61,291 nucleotides of DNA, taken from Rahnella perminowiae (GTDB taxonomy: Bacteria > Pseudomonadota > Gammaproteobacteria > Enterobacterales > Enterobacteriaceae). The DNA is taken from positions 1 to 61,291 of the forward strand of contig NZ_JAFMOS010000644.1 of the NCBI RefSeq assembly GCF_019049755.1, read 5' to 3'. The notes below the pieces were generated by a model. That model was not told where the DNA came from. It did no database searches and saw only the letters and a program-made list of their open reading frames with translations. Positions 59,178-61,291 of the stretch are shown here, piece by piece. The first letter of the stretch is position 1, and the number at the start of each line of letters is the position of its first letter. Both the position numbers and the translations under genes were made by a program.

Positions 59178-60281
59178 TTACAGAAGAATTCGCAACATAC
59201 GTCGTAAAGGTTCTGCCGCGCCCCATAGCAGCTGGTCACCGACGGTGAACGCTGAAAGATATTGCGGGCCCATGTTCAGTTTACGCAGACGGCCGACCGG
59301 CGTGTTCATGGTGCCGGTGACTGCCGCTGGCGTCAGTTCACGCATCGATAATTCGCGGTCATTCGGGATCACACGAACCCAGTCGTTATGCGAAGCCAGT
59401 ATCTGTTCGATTTCCGGCACCGACACGTCTTTTTTCAGTTTCAGCGTAAACGCCTGGCTGTGGCAGCGCAGCGCGCCGATACGGACACACAGCCCATCTA
59501 CCGGAATAATGCTGGAAGTACCGAGGATTTTGTTGGTTTCCGCCTGACCTTTCCACTCTTCTTTGGTCTGGCCATTGTCGAGCTGTTTATCTATCCACGG
59601 GATCAGACCACCCGCCAGCGGAACACCAAAGTTATCGGTTGGCAACGTGCCGCTGCGGGTCAGCGCCGTTACGTTACGTTCGATATCCAGAATGGCGGAA
59701 GCCGGGTTTTCCAGCTCTTTCGCCACGCTGTTATGCAGCATTCCCATCTGGGTCAGCAGTTCGCGCATGTGCCGCGCACCGCCGCCGGAGGCCGCCTGAT
59801 AGGTGGCGACAGACGCCCATTCGATGAGATCATGAGCGAACAGGCCGCCGAGCGACATCAGCATCAGACTGACGGTACAGTTACCGCCCACAAAGGTTTT
59901 GATGCCTTTATCAATGCCCTGACGGATCACGGCGTTGTTGACCGGGTCGAGGATGATTATCGCGTCATCTTCCATTCTCAGAGAGGATGCTGCGTCAATC
60001 CAGTAGCCAGACCAACCGATTTCACGCAGCTTCGGATAGATTTCATTGGTATAATCGCCGCCCTGACAGGTGATTATAATGTCCAGTGCGCTCAGGGCGT
60101 CCAGATCATAAGCATCCTGCAAGGTTCCGGACTGACCCGTGAAAGAAGGCGCGGCCTGACCGTGCTGAGAAGTGGAGAAGAATACCGGACGGATAGCGTC
60201 GAAATCGCGTTCTTCAATCATGCGTTGCATGAGTACAGAACCGACCATTCCACGCCAGCCAACGAAACCTACATTTTTCAT
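59178..60281 (-). CDS. asd: Aspartate-semialdehyde dehydrogenase
   Basis: Asd reduces aspartyl phosphate to aspartate semialdehyde, the common precursor of lysine/diaminopimelate, threonine and methionine. The product is 367 residues. The NADP-binding start [21 protein letters not shown], the active-site Cys135 in [11 protein letters not shown], and [14 protein letters not shown] are typical of the gamma-proteobacterial type. The ATG at 60281 is the family start; the longer frame to 60341 is not conserved. It lies next to glgB and yhgN, as in E. coli. Confidence 0.97.
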   Translation of the reverse strand: MKNVGFVGWRGMVGSVLMQRMIEERDFDAIRPVFFSTSQHGQAAPSFTGQSGTLQDAYDLDALSALDIIITCQGGDYTNEIYPKLREIGWSGYWIDAASSLRMEDDAIIILDPVNNAVIRQGIDKGIKTFVGGNCTVSLMLMSLGGLFAHDLIEWASVATYQAASGGGARHMRELLTQMGMLHNSVAKELENPASAILDIERNVTALTRSGTLPTDNFGVPLAGGLIPWIDKQLDNGQTKEEWKGQAETNKILGTSSIIPVDGLCVRIGALRCHSQAFTLKLKKDVSVPEIEQILASHNDWVRVIPNDRELSMRELTPAAVTGTMNTPVGRLRKLNMGPQYLSAFTVGDQLLWGAAEPLRRMLRILL

Positions 60282-60463
60282 AATATCTGTCCTGCCCTGA
60301 GGGTGATAACTGCTTAAAACGGCTTGAACGCGCGTTTGCACTCAGTGAGTGCCTGTTTTGATGCACTGCGCCCCATTAACGCGCGGGTCTACCACCTTAC
60401 AAAATGTAGTAGAAGTGGCAAGTGAATTTAATCAATAGTGCGGCTTTTAATAGCAGCGCAACT

Positions 60464-60636
60464 TATACCCTCAATAATTCGAGTTGCAGGACAAAAGTTT
60501 CCGCTTTTGAACAGCGCTTGCGCTGGCCCTGCGAGTAACGCGACAAGCTCAGGAAGCCTGGGGAGCTTAGACAACTAAGTGACCGGCGTGAGTGAGCGCA
60601 GTTAACGCATCTGCGACTTGAAGTATGACGGGTATA
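60464..60636. repeat. ERIC/YPAL-type palindromic element
   Basis: The element begins TATACCC (60464) and ends GGGTATA (60636), with longer imperfect terminal inverted repeats: CGAGTTGCAG near the left end and CTGCGACTTGAAG near the right. Its interior, GGGGAGCTTAgacaacTAAG followed by TGACCGGCGTGAG, resembles the ERIC core around its central palindrome. At 173 bases it is longer than the 127-base ERIC and close to the Yersinia YPAL size. Such non-coding elements are mobile in trans and fold into long RNA hairpins. It sits between the divergent asd and yhgN genes, 26 bases before the yhgN start. Confidence 0.8.
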
Positions 60637-60662
60637 TAACTGGCATTTTTTCTGAGGTAGTT

Positions 60663-61256
60663 ATGACCGAAATGATTTCAGCAACTATTTTGCTGTTTTT
60701 AATTATGGATCCGCTGGGTAATTTACCGATTTTTATGTCGGTATTAAAACATCTCGACCCGAAACGTCGCCGTGTGGTGTTGATCCGCGAAATGCTGATC
60801 GCACTCATCCTGATGCTGATCTTCCTGTTCGCCGGTGAAAAAATCCTGTCGTTTCTGAATCTGCGCACTGAAACTGTGTCGATTTCCGGCGGTATTATCC
60901 TGTTCCTGATCGCCATCAAAATGATTTTCCCGTCGGAAGAGAAAAGCAGCAGCGGACTGCCTGCCGGTGAAGAACCCTTCCTCGTCCCGATGGCGATCCC
61001 GCTGGTCGCCGGTCCGTCGATTCTCGCCACGCTGATGCTGCTTTCGCACCAGTATCCAAACCAGATGAGTCACTTAACGCTGGCGCTGTTTATCGCGTGG
61101 GGCATGTCGATGGCAATCCTGTTGCTCTCAAACTTGTTCCTGCGCCTGCTGGGTGATAAAGGCGTCAGCGCCCTCGAACGCCTGATGGGCCTGATTCTGG
61201 TCATGCTCTCGACGCAGATGTTCCTCGATGGGATCAGGGCGTATCTGAAGATTTAG
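60663..61256 (+). CDS. yhgN: MarC/YhgN family inner membrane protein
   Basis: The family is of unknown function; MarC itself was once linked to multiple antibiotic resistance but is not needed for it. The product is 197 residues with about six transmembrane segments, and the conserved LIMDPLGNLPIFMSVLKH, SISGGIILFLIAIKMIFP and GLPAGEEPFLVPMAIPLVAGPS match E. coli YhgN closely. The ATG at 60663 follows TGAGGTAG; the frame is open upstream into the ERIC/YPAL element, but that extension is not conserved. Confidence 0.95.
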   Translation: MTEMISATILLFLIMDPLGNLPIFMSVLKHLDPKRRRVVLIREMLIALILMLIFLFAGEKILSFLNLRTETVSISGGIILFLIAIKMIFPSEEKSSSGLPAGEEPFLVPMAIPLVAGPSILATLMLLSHQYPNQMSHLTLALFIAWGMSMAILLLSNLFLRLLGDKGVSALERLMGLILVMLSTQMFLDGIRAYLKI

Positions 61257-61270
61257 CGACAGAAGAAATG

Positions 61271-61291
61271 AAAAAGGCGAGCCATCTGGCT
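61271..61291 (+). terminator. Probable yhgN terminator, cut by the window end
   Basis: AAAAAGGCGAGCC then ATCT then GGCT is the left arm, loop and first bases of the right arm of a hairpin. The rest and any T run lie beyond the window. Confidence 0.5.

Noticed and set aside
60282-60463. Lysine riboswitch upstream of asd
   Set aside because: No L-box helices or conserved core were recognised, and gamma-proteobacterial asd genes usually lack one.
1-61291. CRISPR array, rRNA or tRNA genes, insertion sequences, prophage
   Set aside because: No evenly spaced repeats, RNA gene signatures or transposase-like proteins were seen on either strand.

Overview
The window is a chromosomal segment of an Enterobacterales bacterium. 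Gene content and several E. coli-like gene blocks (greB-tex-feoABC, bioH/gntX/nfuA, malPQ, glpEGR/glpD, the glg operon, asd, yhgN), together with an ERIC/YPAL-type palindromic element, point to the Yersiniaceae side of the order (Rahnella, Ewingella or Serratia type). That placement is inferred from content only. No rRNA, tRNA, integrase, transposase or CRISPR array was seen.

Layout. 1-4210: the 3' part of a chaperone-usher fimbrial operon (chaperone fragment, usher, two-domain tip adhesin). 4262-12704 (minus): yfhM-pbpC, a periplasmic alpha-2-macroglobulin and penicillin-binding protein 1C. 12936-19142: greB, tex and the Fur-controlled ferrous iron operon feoABC. 19237-27704: a complete malonate decarboxylase system, mdcABCDEFGH on the minus strand with the LysR regulator mdcR converging on it, and an unrecognised 54-residue ORF between mdcR and mdcH. 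28014-30695: a BhsA/McbA-like small secreted protein, bioH, gntX and nfuA; nfuA has a clear IscR type-1 site. 30770-32310: a small AT-rich type VI secretion cassette holding a Tlde1/DUF2778 effector, a two-helix putative immunity protein and an orphan hcp whose fourth codon carries a frameshift. It sits where E. coli has gntT. 32311-36809: malPQ. 37053-43863: the L-ascorbate regulon, ulaABCDEF (minus) diverging from ulaG-ulaR (plus) across a control region rich in palindromes. 43947-49210: glpE, a methionine gamma-lyase-like PLP enzyme, glpG, glpR and glpD. 49271-58766: glycogen operon glgBXCAP (minus). 59178-61256: asd, the ERIC/YPAL-like element and yhgN.

How the genes work together. Much of the window is carbon supply and storage. 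malPQ and glgP/glgX break down alpha-glucans, and glgC/glgA/glgB build glycogen. The ula genes bring ascorbate into the pentose phosphate pathway, mdc turns malonate into acetate and CO2, and glpD feeds glycerol-3-phosphate to the respiratory chain. FeoABC and NfuA serve iron uptake and Fe-S cluster delivery. The fimbria and the type VI cassette are the accessory, surface and competition functions. The type VI cassette is the least ordinary part of the window: it is compact, AT-rich, apparently inserted, and its tube or carrier gene appears broken.
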